The notes below the pieces were generated by a model. It was not told the origin of the DNA. It did no database searches and saw nothing but the letters and a program-made list of their open reading frames with translations. Below, in pieces: positions 9,259-17,834 of a DNA stretch of 64,000 nt; the first letter of the stretch is position 1; every line of letters begins with the position of its first letter. The stretch covers positions 62,001 to 126,000 of the forward strand of contig NZ_FTMZ01000009.1 of assembly GCF_900156335.1 (NCBI RefSeq), in the 5' to 3' direction. A program made the position numbers and the translations under genes. Origin of the DNA: Sphaerotilus natans (lineage in GTDB: Bacteria > Pseudomonadota > Gammaproteobacteria > Burkholderiales > Burkholderiaceae_C).

Positions 9259-11139
9259 TCAGCGCTGCACCACGTACTCGGGCGAGGTCATCACCAGATA
9301 GACCGCCTTCCAGACCCGCAGCCGGCGGGCGTTGGGCAGCGTCACCGGCAGGGTGTTCATCACCTCGGTGATGGTCGCCTTGGTCGAGGCGCTCATCTGC
9401 CCGGCGGTCAGCTCCAGGTCGAGCAGGCTCAGCAGCGTCTCGGCGTTGTCGGCCACCGCCTCGTAGCGGCTGTAGCTCGGCAGGATCTTGCCGCCGAAGC
9501 CGCGCTCGGCCAGGTAGGACATGAAGTTGCTGTAGCCGGTCAGCGTCGTCTCGTGGGTGATCTGGAACTCCGGCGCGGTCAGGCCGGCGCTCAGGATCGG
9601 GCCCGGCGGCGCATAGTCGGGCCGGAAGAAGTTGAAGACGCTGGGCGAGCGCTGCGGGTTCTGGCCCAGGCTGGTCACCGGATCTTCCAGATTCCAGATC
9701 GTCCAGACGCCGTCGTTCGGCTGGGCATTGAAGGCGCGCAGCCAGTGGCCGAAGCGGATCATCGGCTCGCGCAGCTTGCCGTGGCGGGCATCGGCCAGCA
9801 TGGTGTCGCTGCGGGCTTCGGTGTCGAGCAGGATGGCGCGCAGCACCGCCGCCAGATCACCGCGCACGCCGCGGCCGTTGTTGGCCCAGACCGCCGCGAC
9901 CCGGGCCACGTAGGCGCGGCTCGGATTGCTGGTGACGAAGCGCTTGATGAGCTGCTCGCTCATGAAGGGCGCGACGTTCGGATGGTTGGCCAGCGTGTCG
10001 AGCGCGATCTTCAGCGAGGTCGGCCCGTCGGTGCCGGCCGGGATCACCACCCCGTTGACGATCGCCTTGGCCGAGGTCGAGGTGATCGCCGGGTTGTTCA
10101 TCATCGGCGCGTTCCAGGCCCGCACGCCGTTGAAGGTCCAGCCGGTGAAGACCTTGGCCATGCCCATGACCTCGGGAATGCCGTAGGTCGGGATCGGGTT
10201 GCCGCTGGCGTCGAGCTGGCGCGAGCCGTCCTGGTTGAGCTGCCACAGGCCGATGCTGAAGAGCTGCATCACCTCGCGCGCATAGTTCTCGTCGGGCAGG
10301 CGGCCGGTGGCGGCGTCTTCCTTCTGATTGTTCATGTGCGACAGGTAGATGCCCATCGCCGGACTGAGCGACACCGCCTCGAGCAGCTGGCGGTAGTTGC
10401 CGAAGGCGTGCCGGGCCAGCAGGTCGATGTAGGCGGCATGCGCGGCCGGCTGGGTGTCGATGCCGCTGTTGACCGCGCTGGTGACGAAGATCTCGGCCAG
10501 CGCGGTGGTCATGCGCTGGCGCAGCTGGTCCTGGCCGGTCACCGCCTGCGACCAGAAGCTCTCCATGAAGGCGTTGATGTGCTCCGAGGTGCCCAGCGGG
10601 CCCTTCATCGCCACATAGTCGAAGTGGCTGGGCGTGCTCAGCGGCCGGGCCAGCTGGTCGTCGATCCAGGCGGCCGGCGTCATCGTCGCGGCCCGGGCGA
10701 TCTCGCTGGCGGTCGCTCCCCAGGTCGCCTGGTTCAGCAGCCGGGCGGCCTGCTTCTGCGCGGGCGTCAGCGGCGCCGGATACGGCGTGGTCGGCGGAAT
10801 CAGCACCGTCGAGGCGGTGGCGTAGCAGAACTTCTTCTTGCCGAAGGCCGGATCCTTGCCGAAGGCCGGGCTGGAGCAGGCCTGGCTGCCGGTGGCATAG
10901 CGGTAGAGCCACTTGCCCGGAATGCCGTAGGCGATGCGGCGGGTGCCCTGGAAATAGCAGGTGCCCCACTCGGCAGCGCAAGGCGCGCTGGTGTAGGGCA
11001 CGCCATCGATCAGAAAGGTGGTGCCGGTCTGGGCGACGGCTGGGGCGCCCGCCAGCAGCAGGCCCCCCAGTGCGGTCGCCGCGCGGGCCGCGAGGCGGAT
11101 CGGCAGACGCCCGGGGCGCCGCTGTCGTCGTTCTTCCAC
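9259..11139 (-). CDS. DUF1800 family secreted protein
   Basis: About 626 aa. An Arg-rich N terminus and a hydrophobic segment (ALGGLLLAGAPAVAQ) form an export signal. The DUF1800 domain starts near AARLLNQATWGATASEI and includes the MTTALAEIFVTSAVN, ENYAREVMQLFSIGL and MAKVFTGWTFNG segments and a C-terminal NFFRPDYAPPGP region. An extra N-terminal segment of about 90 residues contains four Cys, suggesting disulphides. Start choice: a GTG with a GGAG site 6 bp upstream is preferred; a TTG four codons earlier is also in frame. It is the first gene of a pair with the DUF1501 gene. Function is unknown. Confidence 0.88.
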   Translation of the reverse strand: MEERRQRRPGRLPIRLAARAATALGGLLLAGAPAVAQTGTTFLIDGVPYTSAPCAAEWGTCYFQGTRRIAYGIPGKWLYRYATGSQACSSPAFGKDPAFGKKKFCYATASTVLIPPTTPYPAPLTPAQKQAARLLNQATWGATASEIARAATMTPAAWIDDQLARPLSTPSHFDYVAMKGPLGTSEHINAFMESFWSQAVTGQDQLRQRMTTALAEIFVTSAVNSGIDTQPAAHAAYIDLLARHAFGNYRQLLEAVSLSPAMGIYLSHMNNQKEDAATGRLPDENYAREVMQLFSIGLWQLNQDGSRQLDASGNPIPTYGIPEVMGMAKVFTGWTFNGVRAWNAPMMNNPAITSTSAKAIVNGVVIPAGTDGPTSLKIALDTLANHPNVAPFMSEQLIKRFVTSNPSRAYVARVAAVWANNGRGVRGDLAAVLRAILLDTEARSDTMLADARHGKLREPMIRFGHWLRAFNAQPNDGVWTIWNLEDPVTSLGQNPQRSPSVFNFFRPDYAPPGPILSAGLTAPEFQITHETTLTGYSNFMSYLAERGFGGKILPSYSRYEAVADNAETLLSLLDLELTAGQMSASTKATITEVMNTLPVTLPNARRLRVWKAVYLVMTSPEYVVQR

Positions 11140-11378
11140 GATCTTCTCCAAATCCTGTTGCCGCGCGAACTCCCGTTCACGCCCGATGCTTTTGCATTTT
11201 CGGCAACAGTCCGTGACATATCAGTAACCGAGCGTCAGGCGGCTGGCGAGATGCCCCCCGCAAATCAGGTGCCGGACGAGAATTCGTGTGATGCGTCACG
11301 CCCGGACACCGGGGCCAGTGTTGTCCGGGCAGCACACCCGGTCGGGCAGAGCCGGCGGGATGCGCCTATCGTGGCGCC

Positions 11379-12254
11379 ATGCTGATGCGCATCGTCTCGA
11401 TCCTGTTCCCGCTCTTCGCGATCACCGCGCTGGGCTATCTCGTCGGCCGGCGCTACCGACCCGACCTGGCCGAGGCCAACCGGCTCAACATGGAGGTCTT
11501 CACCCCGGCGCTGGTCTTCGCCGCGCTGGCCGGGCGCGAGGTCCGGCCAGCCGACGATCTGCCGCTGCTGGGTGCGACGCTGGCGGTGCTGGCCGGCAGC
11601 GGCGGCGTGGGCTGGGCGGTGGCGCGCTGGCGCGGCATCGACCCGCGCACGCTGGTGCCACCGATGATGTTCTGCAACAGCGGCAACCTTGGCCTGCCGC
11701 TGGCGGTGCTGGCCTTCGGCCCGGAGGCGCTGGCGCCGGCGGTGGTGATGTTCGCGGTGACCAATCTGGTGCACTTCTCCTTCGGCGTCTGGCTGCTGGA
11801 TCACCGCGCGCGGCTGGTCGACGCCTGGCGCTCGCCCTCGGTGCTGGCGGCCTTTGCGGGCGTGGCGGTCAGCCTGTCGGGCCTGGGCGTGTGGCCGCCG
11901 CTGATGACCGCGATCCGCATGGTCGGCGACATCGCGGTGCCGCTGATGCTGCTGGCACTGGGCGTGCGGCTGGCGGACTCGCGCATCGCCGCGGTCGGCT
12001 TCGGTCTGGCCGGCGCACTGCTGCGGCCGCTGGCCGGTGCCGGCGTCGCCTGGCTGGCCGCGCTGGCCTTCGGCCTGCCCGAGCGCGAGCAGGCGATGCT
12101 GCTGATCTACGGCGCGCTGCCGCCGGCGGTGCTGAACTACATGTTCGCCGAACGCTACGCTCAGGAGCCTGACCGGGTGGCGTCGATCGTGCTGCTCGGC
12201 AACGCGATCGCGCCGCTGGTGCTGTCGGTCGCGCTGGCGGTGGCGCTGCGCTGA
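11379..12254 (+). CDS. AEC-family permease (auxin efflux carrier superfamily)
   Basis: 291 aa, about ten predicted membrane helices with the internal-duplication layout of the AEC family (IVSILFPLFAITALGYLVG at the N terminus, FCNSGNLGLPLAVLAFG in the middle, and the late LLIYGALPPAVLNYMFAERY segment). Bacterial AEC proteins move malate, malonate and similar organic acids, or have unknown substrates. It is divergent from the DUF1800 gene and convergent with a PAP2 phosphatase gene, whose 3' end overlaps this one by 94 bp on the opposite strand. No specific substrate can be named. Confidence 0.85.
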   Translation: MLMRIVSILFPLFAITALGYLVGRRYRPDLAEANRLNMEVFTPALVFAALAGREVRPADDLPLLGATLAVLAGSGGVGWAVARWRGIDPRTLVPPMMFCNSGNLGLPLAVLAFGPEALAPAVVMFAVTNLVHFSFGVWLLDHRARLVDAWRSPSVLAAFAGVAVSLSGLGVWPPLMTAIRMVGDIAVPLMLLALGVRLADSRIAAVGFGLAGALLRPLAGAGVAWLAALAFGLPEREQAMLLIYGALPPAVLNYMFAERYAQEPDRVASIVLLGNAIAPLVLSVALAVALR

Positions 12255-12916
12255 GCCACCACGCACAGCGCGGCGCACAGCCAGGCGCTCCACAGCGTGT
12301 GGCTGGGGTAGTGCGCGCCGCGCAGCGTCTGCGCCAGCCCGAACAGCGCCCCGGCCAGCAGCGTGCCGGCCAGCCAGACCCGCGCCAGCCGCGGCCGGTG
12401 CGCACGCAGCAGGAAATGGCCGCTCAGGAAGCAGAAGGCGCCGGCCGCGTGGCCGGACGGAAAGCAGTGGCCGGCCCCGCCATCGAACACGCCCCATGCC
12501 CAGTGCGAGACATGCAGGACCGGTGCGGCCGCCTGACCTCCGAACTCAGTCAGATCCCAGGGACAGCTGGTGGTGCTGATGCGCTTGAGGCCCGGCACCA
12601 GCAGCGCCGCGGCCAGCGTGACCGCCAGCCAGCGGCGGCGCTCGGCGCGCGACGGCCCGGCCAGCAGCGGCCGCCAGGCATCGACGGCCAGCAGCGCCAG
12701 CAGCACCCAGCCGAGCCGGCGGCCGCCGTCATGCAGCAGCGTGCTGGTCCACCAGGCCTGGCGCAGCGGAAAGCCGCCGGCATCGCCCAGCAGGCGCATC
12801 ACCGTCAGGTCCAGCCCGGAGGCATCCCAGGCCAGCACCGCCAGCAGCGTCGCCAGCAGAATCTGCAGGTCACGCCGGTGCACGGCCATGGGTGTGGGCG
12901 TCACGAGCGGCGGCAT
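12161..12916 (-). CDS. PAP2-family membrane phosphatase
   Basis: 251 aa with several membrane helices and the three PAP2 phosphatase motifs: KRISTTSCPWDL (motif 1), PSGHAAGAF (motif 2 with catalytic His), and RGAHYPSHTLWSAW (motif 3 with catalytic His). It probably dephosphorylates a lipid phosphate at the outer face of the inner membrane. It lies directly after a phosphoethanolamine transferase gene, overlapping its last 16 bp from the first ATG; an ATG at residue 10 is an equally reasonable start. The C-terminal 30 residues (Ser/Thr/Ala-rich) are encoded antisense to the end of the AEC permease gene, so that tail may be non-essential. The neighbourhood suggests lipid A or polyprenyl-phosphate processing. 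Confidence 0.87.
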   Translation of the reverse strand: MPPLVTPTPMAVHRRDLQILLATLLAVLAWDASGLDLTVMRLLGDAGGFPLRQAWWTSTLLHDGGRRLGWVLLALLAVDAWRPLLAGPSRAERRRWLAVTLAAALLVPGLKRISTTSCPWDLTEFGGQAAAPVLHVSHWAWGVFDGGAGHCFPSGHAAGAFCFLSGHFLLRAHRPRLARVWLAGTLLAGALFGLAQTLRGAHYPSHTLWSAWLCAALCVVAQRSATASATDSTSGAIALPSSTIDATRSGS

Positions 12917-14577
12917 CCGGCCAGCAGGTCCAGCGCCGGCTCGTGCAGCGCGGTGCGCACGTCGAGCAGGCCCAGCAGCGTGTGGAACAGATGGTCATGC
13001 GCGGCCGGCTGCGCGGCGCGCCGGCGCAGGCAGTCGAGATCGATCCGCTCCTGGCGCGCCAGGCCGTCGGAGAACCACATCACCATCGGCACGCGCTTCT
13101 GCACCTCCGGCGCGATCGCCCAGGGCAGGCCGTGCAGATAGAGGTTCGACTCGCCCAGCGACTCGCCGTGGTCGGAGAGATAGATCATCGCGGTGTCGAC
13201 CTGGTCGGACTGCGCCTGCGCCTTCAGCCGCACGATCAGCGTCGCCAGCACATGGTCGGTGTAGAGCAGCGCGTTGTCGTAGGCGTTGGCGATGGCGGTG
13301 CTGTCGCACTGGCGCAGGTCGTCGCTCGGGCAGGCCGGCTGGAAGCGGGCGAAGCGCTCGGGGTAGCGGCGGAAATAGGCCGGGCCGTGGTTGCCGAGCA
13401 TGTGCAGCACGATGAGGCCGCTGCCCTGGGCGCGGGCCAGCCGCTCGTCCAGGCCCGCCAGCAGCGCCTCGTCGAGGCAGCGGCCGTCGGCGCACAGGCC
13501 CGGCGGGTTGATCTGGACCATCTCCTGGCTGGGCAGGCCGTCGCAGACGCCCTTGCAGCCGGACTGGTTGTCGCGCCACAGCACCTCGACGCCGGCCCGC
13601 GCGAGCACATGCAGCAGCGACTCGCTGCCGCGGATGCGCGCCTCGTCGTAGTCGCGTCGGCCCACCGGCGCGAACATGCACGGCACCGAGACCTCGGTGT
13701 TGGTGCCGCAGCTCGACACCTGCGGGAAGTTGATCAGGCCGGGCACGGCCGCCAGCTCCGGCGTGGTCTGGCGCGCGTGGCCGTTCAGACCCCAGTTGGC
13801 GGCGCGGGCCGTCTCGCCGACGACCAGGACGACGCGCATCGGCCGGGTGCGCGCGCTCATGCGCGGCCCCGGCGCGGCGTCCAGACCGATCGCCTGGCGC
13901 GGCTTGGCCGCGCCCTTGAGGTCGGCGGCGACGACGCTGCCGGTCGACCAGACCAGATTGGCCGGCGTGACCAGATAGCGCAGATCACGCTGGTTGCGCA
14001 TCATCGACGACAGCGGCCGGAACTCGACCAGGATCGCCGCCACCAGCAGCAGCAGCGCGCCCAGCAGCCACAGCGCACGCCGGCCCTGCGCGCGCCAGAA
14101 CGGCAGCCGGCGCAGCGGCACCCGCCACATCAGCGCCGCGGGCAGCACGCCCTTGAACAGCAGGCTGGCCAGCAGCGCCAGGCCGATCAGCTCGCCGGCC
14201 TCGGCCGGATCGGTGCGCAGCGCGTTGCGCAGCATCGACGGATCGAGATAGATGCCGAAGGTCGCGATGAAGTGGGAGCCGCCAGCGGCGAGCAGGATCA
14301 GAAGCGCCGCCACCGGCTTGAGCAGCCGGCCGTGGCACATCAGGCCCAGCACCAGGAAGTTCAGCGCCAGCAGCGCCACGGCCAGCGTCAGACCCCAGCC
14401 CCAGGAGGACGGATCACCGAGCGAGCGGCCGGTCAGCGCCTGACGGAAGAAGGCGGAGTTGGCGCTGAGCAAGAACACGCTGATGGCCAGCAGCAGCCCT
14501 TCCGCCGACCACGATCGGCGCCAGGACGGCGGCAGCCGCACCGGGGCGGGAAGAGCGAAGAAGGCGGAAAGATTCAT
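12901..14577 (-). CDS. eptA: Phosphoethanolamine transferase (EptA/lipid A type)
   Basis: 558 aa. The N-terminal third has about five membrane helices; the rest is a periplasmic alkaline-phosphatase-fold domain. Catalytic features are visible: VVGETARAANW contains the Thr nucleophile, and YLSDHGESLGE carries the metal-binding Asp-His. Multiple Cys in the catalytic domain (SSCGTNTEVSVPC, SGCKGVCDG, PACPSDDLRQC) are the conserved disulphide partners of this family. It modifies lipid A with phosphoethanolamine, lowering the negative surface charge. The frame is open 30 codons further upstream but the ATG before NLSAFFALPAP fits the family. It is divergent from a PmrAB-like system and precedes the PAP2 gene. 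Confidence 0.9.
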   Translation of the reverse strand: MNLSAFFALPAPVRLPPSWRRSWSAEGLLLAISVFLLSANSAFFRQALTGRSLGDPSSWGWGLTLAVALLALNFLVLGLMCHGRLLKPVAALLILLAAGGSHFIATFGIYLDPSMLRNALRTDPAEAGELIGLALLASLLFKGVLPAALMWRVPLRRLPFWRAQGRRALWLLGALLLLVAAILVEFRPLSSMMRNQRDLRYLVTPANLVWSTGSVVAADLKGAAKPRQAIGLDAAPGPRMSARTRPMRVVLVVGETARAANWGLNGHARQTTPELAAVPGLINFPQVSSCGTNTEVSVPCMFAPVGRRDYDEARIRGSESLLHVLARAGVEVLWRDNQSGCKGVCDGLPSQEMVQINPPGLCADGRCLDEALLAGLDERLARAQGSGLIVLHMLGNHGPAYFRRYPERFARFQPACPSDDLRQCDSTAIANAYDNALLYTDHVLATLIVRLKAQAQSDQVDTAMIYLSDHGESLGESNLYLHGLPWAIAPEVQKRVPMVMWFSDGLARQERIDLDCLRRRAAQPAAHDHLFHTLLGLLDVRTALHEPALDLLAGCRRS

Positions 14578-14630
14578 GCAGTCGACATGTCCAGGGCGCC
14601 CGATTGCGCCGAGCACCGATGAAGCCAGCC

Positions 14631-14650
14631 TGAACCTGCGTGAAGGTGCA
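14631..14650 (+). promoter_or_regulatory. Possible OmpR-family direct-repeat site
   Basis: Two adjacent 10-bp units beginning TGAA (TGAACCTGCG and TGAAGGTGCA) agree at seven of ten positions. They sit in the 129-bp gap between the divergent eptA and response-regulator genes. OmpR/PmrA-type regulators bind tandem direct repeats at about this spacing. This is a visual match only; the sequence is not the enterobacterial CTTAA-type PmrA box. Confidence 0.3.
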
Positions 14651-14706
14651 GCCGCCCGCCGGGACATCGCCCCGCAGCGGGGGCGGAAATGCTAGCGTCG
14701 CGCGTC

Positions 14707-15363
14707 ATGAGACTGCTCCTTCTTGAAGACGACCCCATCCTCGGCGAAGGCCTGCGCGATTTCCTGCGGGTGGAAGGCCACGGCGTCGACTGGTTCCAGC
14801 GCCTCGGCGACGCCATGCTGATGGCCGGCGAGCCCTATGACGCGCTGCTGGTCGACTGGCAGCTGCCCGACGGCTCCGGCATCGACTGGGTGCGCACGCT
14901 GCGCCGGCGCGGCCTGAGCACGCCGATCCTGATGCTGACCGCGCGCGACCGGCTCGGCGACCGCATCAACGGCCTGGACGCCGGTGCCGACGACTACCTG
15001 GTCAAGCCCTTCGAGCCGGAGGAAATGGCCGCGCGGCTGCGTGCGGTCTGCCGCCGCTCGGCCGGCAGCGCCAGCGACGTGCGGCGCATCGGCGCGGTCG
15101 AGATCGAGCTGAGCGGGCGCACCGCCCGGCTCGAGGGCCGGCGCGTCGAGCTGACCGCGCGCGAATGGGCGGTGCTGGAGGCGCTGGTGCTGCGCGCCGG
15201 GCGCATCGTCTCGAAGACCGATCTGGACGCGCTGGTGCTGGGCAACGATGCCGAGGTCGTCAGCAATGCGCTGGAGGTGCACATCTCGGCGCTGCGGCGC
15301 AAGCTCGGCCGCGAGCTGATCGAGACGGTGCGCGGCATGGGCTACCGGCTGGCGACGGCATGA
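14707..15363 (+). CDS. OmpR-family response regulator, PmrA/QseB-like
   Basis: 218 aa. The receiver domain (1-115) has the acidic pair EDD at 7-9, phospho-acceptor Asp50 in LLVDWQLPDG, and the lysine in DDYLVKPFEP. The C-terminal winged helix (about 130-218) has the LTAREWAVLEALVLRAG and VSNALEVHISALRRKLG segments. The chosen ATG begins directly with the receiver strand; an ATG six codons upstream is less likely. The kinase gene follows in an ATGA overlap. Divergent placement next to eptA suggests control of lipid A modification, as PmrAB does, though QseBC-type regulators look similar. Confidence 0.9.
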   Translation: MRLLLLEDDPILGEGLRDFLRVEGHGVDWFQRLGDAMLMAGEPYDALLVDWQLPDGSGIDWVRTLRRRGLSTPILMLTARDRLGDRINGLDAGADDYLVKPFEPEEMAARLRAVCRRSAGSASDVRRIGAVEIELSGRTARLEGRRVELTAREWAVLEALVLRAGRIVSKTDLDALVLGNDAEVVSNALEVHISALRRKLGRELIETVRGMGYRLATA

Positions 15364-16751
15364 GCCGCACCGCCGCCGCAGTGCAGTCGATCGGTGCCCG
15401 GCTGTCGTCGGCGCTGCTGTGGATCGCCGTCACCTGGGGCCTGCTGGCGGCGCTGGCGGTCTGGCTGGTGGTCGAGCACGAGGTCGACGAGCTGCTCGAT
15501 GACGCGCTGATCGCCTCGGCCGGGCTGATCTCCGGCCTGCTGCCGGATGCGGCCACCCAGGACGCGGTGCTGCGGCAGGCCGCGGCCACCGTCTCGCTGG
15601 CGCCGGGCAGCAGCCGCTTCTCCTGGCAGGTGGTCGACCGGGGCGAGCATGTGGTGATCCGCTCGTCGCGGGCGCCGACCGAGCCGCTGCTGCCGCGCCA
15701 CCGCGAAGGCCTGAGCCATTCGCCCGAGGGCTGGCGGGTCTATGGCCTGGCGCTCGGCCGCGAGGGGCGCATTCTCTATGTCGCCCAGTCGCGCGAGGAG
15801 CGGCTGGAGGCGCTGGGCGATGTCACGCTGGGCACGCTGGTGGCGGCGCTGCTGGTCGGCGTCGGCGGCGCGACCGCGCTGCGCCGGCGCGCCCGGCGCG
15901 AGCTGCTGCCGCTCGACCAGCTCTCGGCGCAGGTGCAGCACCATGATCCGATGGACAGCGGCACCGCGCTGCCGCCGGCCGAGCGGGTGGAGCTGCAGCC
16001 GATCCGCGACGCGATCGACGAGCTGGGCCGGCGCCTGGCGCAGCGCATCCGCCAGGAGCGCGCGGTGGTCGCGCATGCGGCCCACGCGCTGCGCACCCCG
16101 CTGGCCGGCATGGACGCGCAGCTGGCGGTGGCCCTGCGCGAATGCCCGCCGGAGGCGAGCGGCACCCACCAGCGCCTGCAGCGCACCCGCGAGGCCGCCG
16201 CGCGGCTGGCGCGGGTGGTGACCGCGCTGCTGACGCTGTTCCGCTCCGGGGTGGACATCGAGCGCCGGCCGGTGGATGCCGCCGAGCTGCTGGCCGACAT
16301 CCCGATGCCGGGCCTGCGGCTGGACTTTGCCCCGGCCTTCACGACGGAGGGACCGACACGCGCCGAACCCCTGTACGCCGATGCGGACCTGCTCACCGCC
16401 GCGCTGGCCAATCTGCTCGACAACGCGGTGCGCCACGGCGCGCGCCAGGTCAGCGTCGAGTCGGTCGACGCCGGCCTGCGTCTGATCGACGACGGACCCG
16501 GCATCGAGCCGGCGCGGCTGCAGGCGCTGCAGCAGGCGCTCGACACCCAGGCCTACGAGGGCCGCACCGGCCTGGGCCTGATGCTGGCCGACCTGGTGGC
16601 GCGTGCGCACGGCGGCAGACTGAGCCTGGGCCCCTCGCCCTACGGCTGCGGTCTGGCGGTGACGTTGACGCTGGGCGAGCCGGCAGATCAGCGCGACGAC
16701 GGCGCCGTCGCGGCCGGCAGCGGACCGTACTCGGCCGGCACCCAGCGGTAG
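15360..16751 (+). CDS. Sensor histidine kinase, PmrB/QseC-like
   Basis: 463 aa. Two membrane helices (about 17-37 and 155-175) bracket a short periplasmic region of about 115 residues, followed by a HAMP-like linker and the kinase core. The H-box is VAHAAHALRTPLAGM; the N-box (LANLLDNAVRHGA), G1 (DDGPGIEP) and G2 (GLGLMLADLVARAHGG) boxes are intact. It is translationally coupled to the response regulator. Its last 64 bp overlap, on the opposite strand, the end of the MBL-fold gene, and the 25-residue tail after the final ATPase strand is low-complexity, so that extension is probably dispensable. Signals sensed by PmrB/QseC relatives include metals and cationic peptides; the signal here is not known. 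Confidence 0.9.
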   Translation: MSRTAAAVQSIGARLSSALLWIAVTWGLLAALAVWLVVEHEVDELLDDALIASAGLISGLLPDAATQDAVLRQAAATVSLAPGSSRFSWQVVDRGEHVVIRSSRAPTEPLLPRHREGLSHSPEGWRVYGLALGREGRILYVAQSREERLEALGDVTLGTLVAALLVGVGGATALRRRARRELLPLDQLSAQVQHHDPMDSGTALPPAERVELQPIRDAIDELGRRLAQRIRQERAVVAHAAHALRTPLAGMDAQLAVALRECPPEASGTHQRLQRTREAAARLARVVTALLTLFRSGVDIERRPVDAAELLADIPMPGLRLDFAPAFTTEGPTRAEPLYADADLLTAALANLLDNAVRHGARQVSVESVDAGLRLIDDGPGIEPARLQALQQALDTQAYEGRTGLGLMLADLVARAHGGRLSLGPSPYGCGLAVTLTLGEPADQRDDGAVAAGSGPYSAGTQR

Positions 16752-17731
16752 GCCTCGCCCTCGCGGCCGACCCGGCCCAGGCCGGGGAAGGGCAGGTGCG
16801 CGCCGGCGATCGACCAGCCCTCGCGCACCGCCTGCTCGAACACCTTGCGCCGGGTCGCGATCGCCTGCGCCGGATCGGTGTCGAACTCGATGCTGACCGC
16901 CGGCCGTGCGAACTGCACCGCATGCGAGTGCACCAGATCACCCCAGACCAGCAGCCGGCGCCCCTGCGACTCGACCAGGAAGGAGCTGTGGCCGGGCGTG
17001 TGGCCGTTCGTCGCCATCGCGGTGACGCCGGGCAGCAGCACCTCGCCCGGCGCGAAGGTCGACAGCCGGCCGGCCTCGCGGTAAGGCGCCACCGCCTCGC
17101 TCGCCATCCGGAAGAAGCCCTGCATCTCCTTGGGCGCACCGGCGGCGATCTTCTCGTCGAGCCAGAAACCGGCATCGCGTTCAGCCACCCGCACGGTCGC
17201 GTTCGGGAAGGCCGCACGGCCCTGCGCGTCGCGTAGGCCGCAGAGGTGGTCGGCGTGCATGTGGGTCAGCAGCACCGTGTCGACCTGCTCGGGCCGGTAG
17301 CCGGCGGCCTTCAGGTTGTCCTGGATGCGGCCCAGCGTCGGGCCGAAGCACGACGCGGCACCCGCATCGACCAGCACCAGCTTCTGCCCGGTGTGGATCA
17401 GGAAGGCGTTGACCGCGGTCTGCACGCCCGGCGTGCTCTCCAGGAACATGCGCGCCAGCAGCGTCTGGATCTCGTCGGCGGCCAGGCCCTTGAGCAGCCC
17501 CGGCGCCAGCGGCACGACGCCATCGAACAGCGCGGTGACCTCGAAGTCGCCGAAGGCGGCGCGGTAGTAGCCCGGCACCTGGCTGCGCTGCTGCGCGGGC
17601 GGCGCGGCCTGCGCCTCGGCCAGCGGGGCCAGCGTCGCGCCCAGCGCGACCAGCGGCAGCAGCGCGGCGGCCACGGCGCGGCGCAGCGGGAATCTTGTGG
17701 TCTTCTTCGTCGTCTTCGGCATGATCGTCAT
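16688..17731 (-). CDS. Exported MBL-fold metallo-hydrolase
   Basis: 347 aa with a Lys/Arg-rich N terminus and hydrophobic segment ending in an Ala-rich cleavage region (LAPLAEAQAA). The metallo-beta-lactamase motif LLTHMHADHLCGL supplies the HxHxDH zinc ligands; further ligands are the His in TNGHTPGHSS and the Asp in LLVWGDLVHSH. This is the glyoxalase II-like/lactonase type of MBL hydrolase rather than an obvious beta-lactamase. The start is supported by an AGGAGA site 7 bp upstream; an ATG nine codons earlier is possible. It lies downstream of an AraC-type gene on the same strand. The substrate is unknown. Confidence 0.87.
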   Translation of the reverse strand: MTIMPKTTKKTTRFPLRRAVAAALLPLVALGATLAPLAEAQAAPPAQQRSQVPGYYRAAFGDFEVTALFDGVVPLAPGLLKGLAADEIQTLLARMFLESTPGVQTAVNAFLIHTGQKLVLVDAGAASCFGPTLGRIQDNLKAAGYRPEQVDTVLLTHMHADHLCGLRDAQGRAAFPNATVRVAERDAGFWLDEKIAAGAPKEMQGFFRMASEAVAPYREAGRLSTFAPGEVLLPGVTAMATNGHTPGHSSFLVESQGRRLLVWGDLVHSHAVQFARPAVSIEFDTDPAQAIATRRKVFEQAVREGWSIAGAHLPFPGLGRVGREGEAYRWVPAEYGPLPAATAPSSR

Positions 17732-17834
17732 CGGAATCTCTCCTGGGAGGGTCGGCACATCGATGTCGACAGCGTAGGCGGGCCGACGTGCGTGCAGCGC
17801 TCAGAGTCGTGCGCGAAACGCTCAGGCCCGGTGC

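Noticed and set aside
11141-11151. TTG as the DUF1800 start codon
   Set aside because: An in-frame GTG four codons later has a better-placed GGAG site; the difference does not affect the signal peptide.
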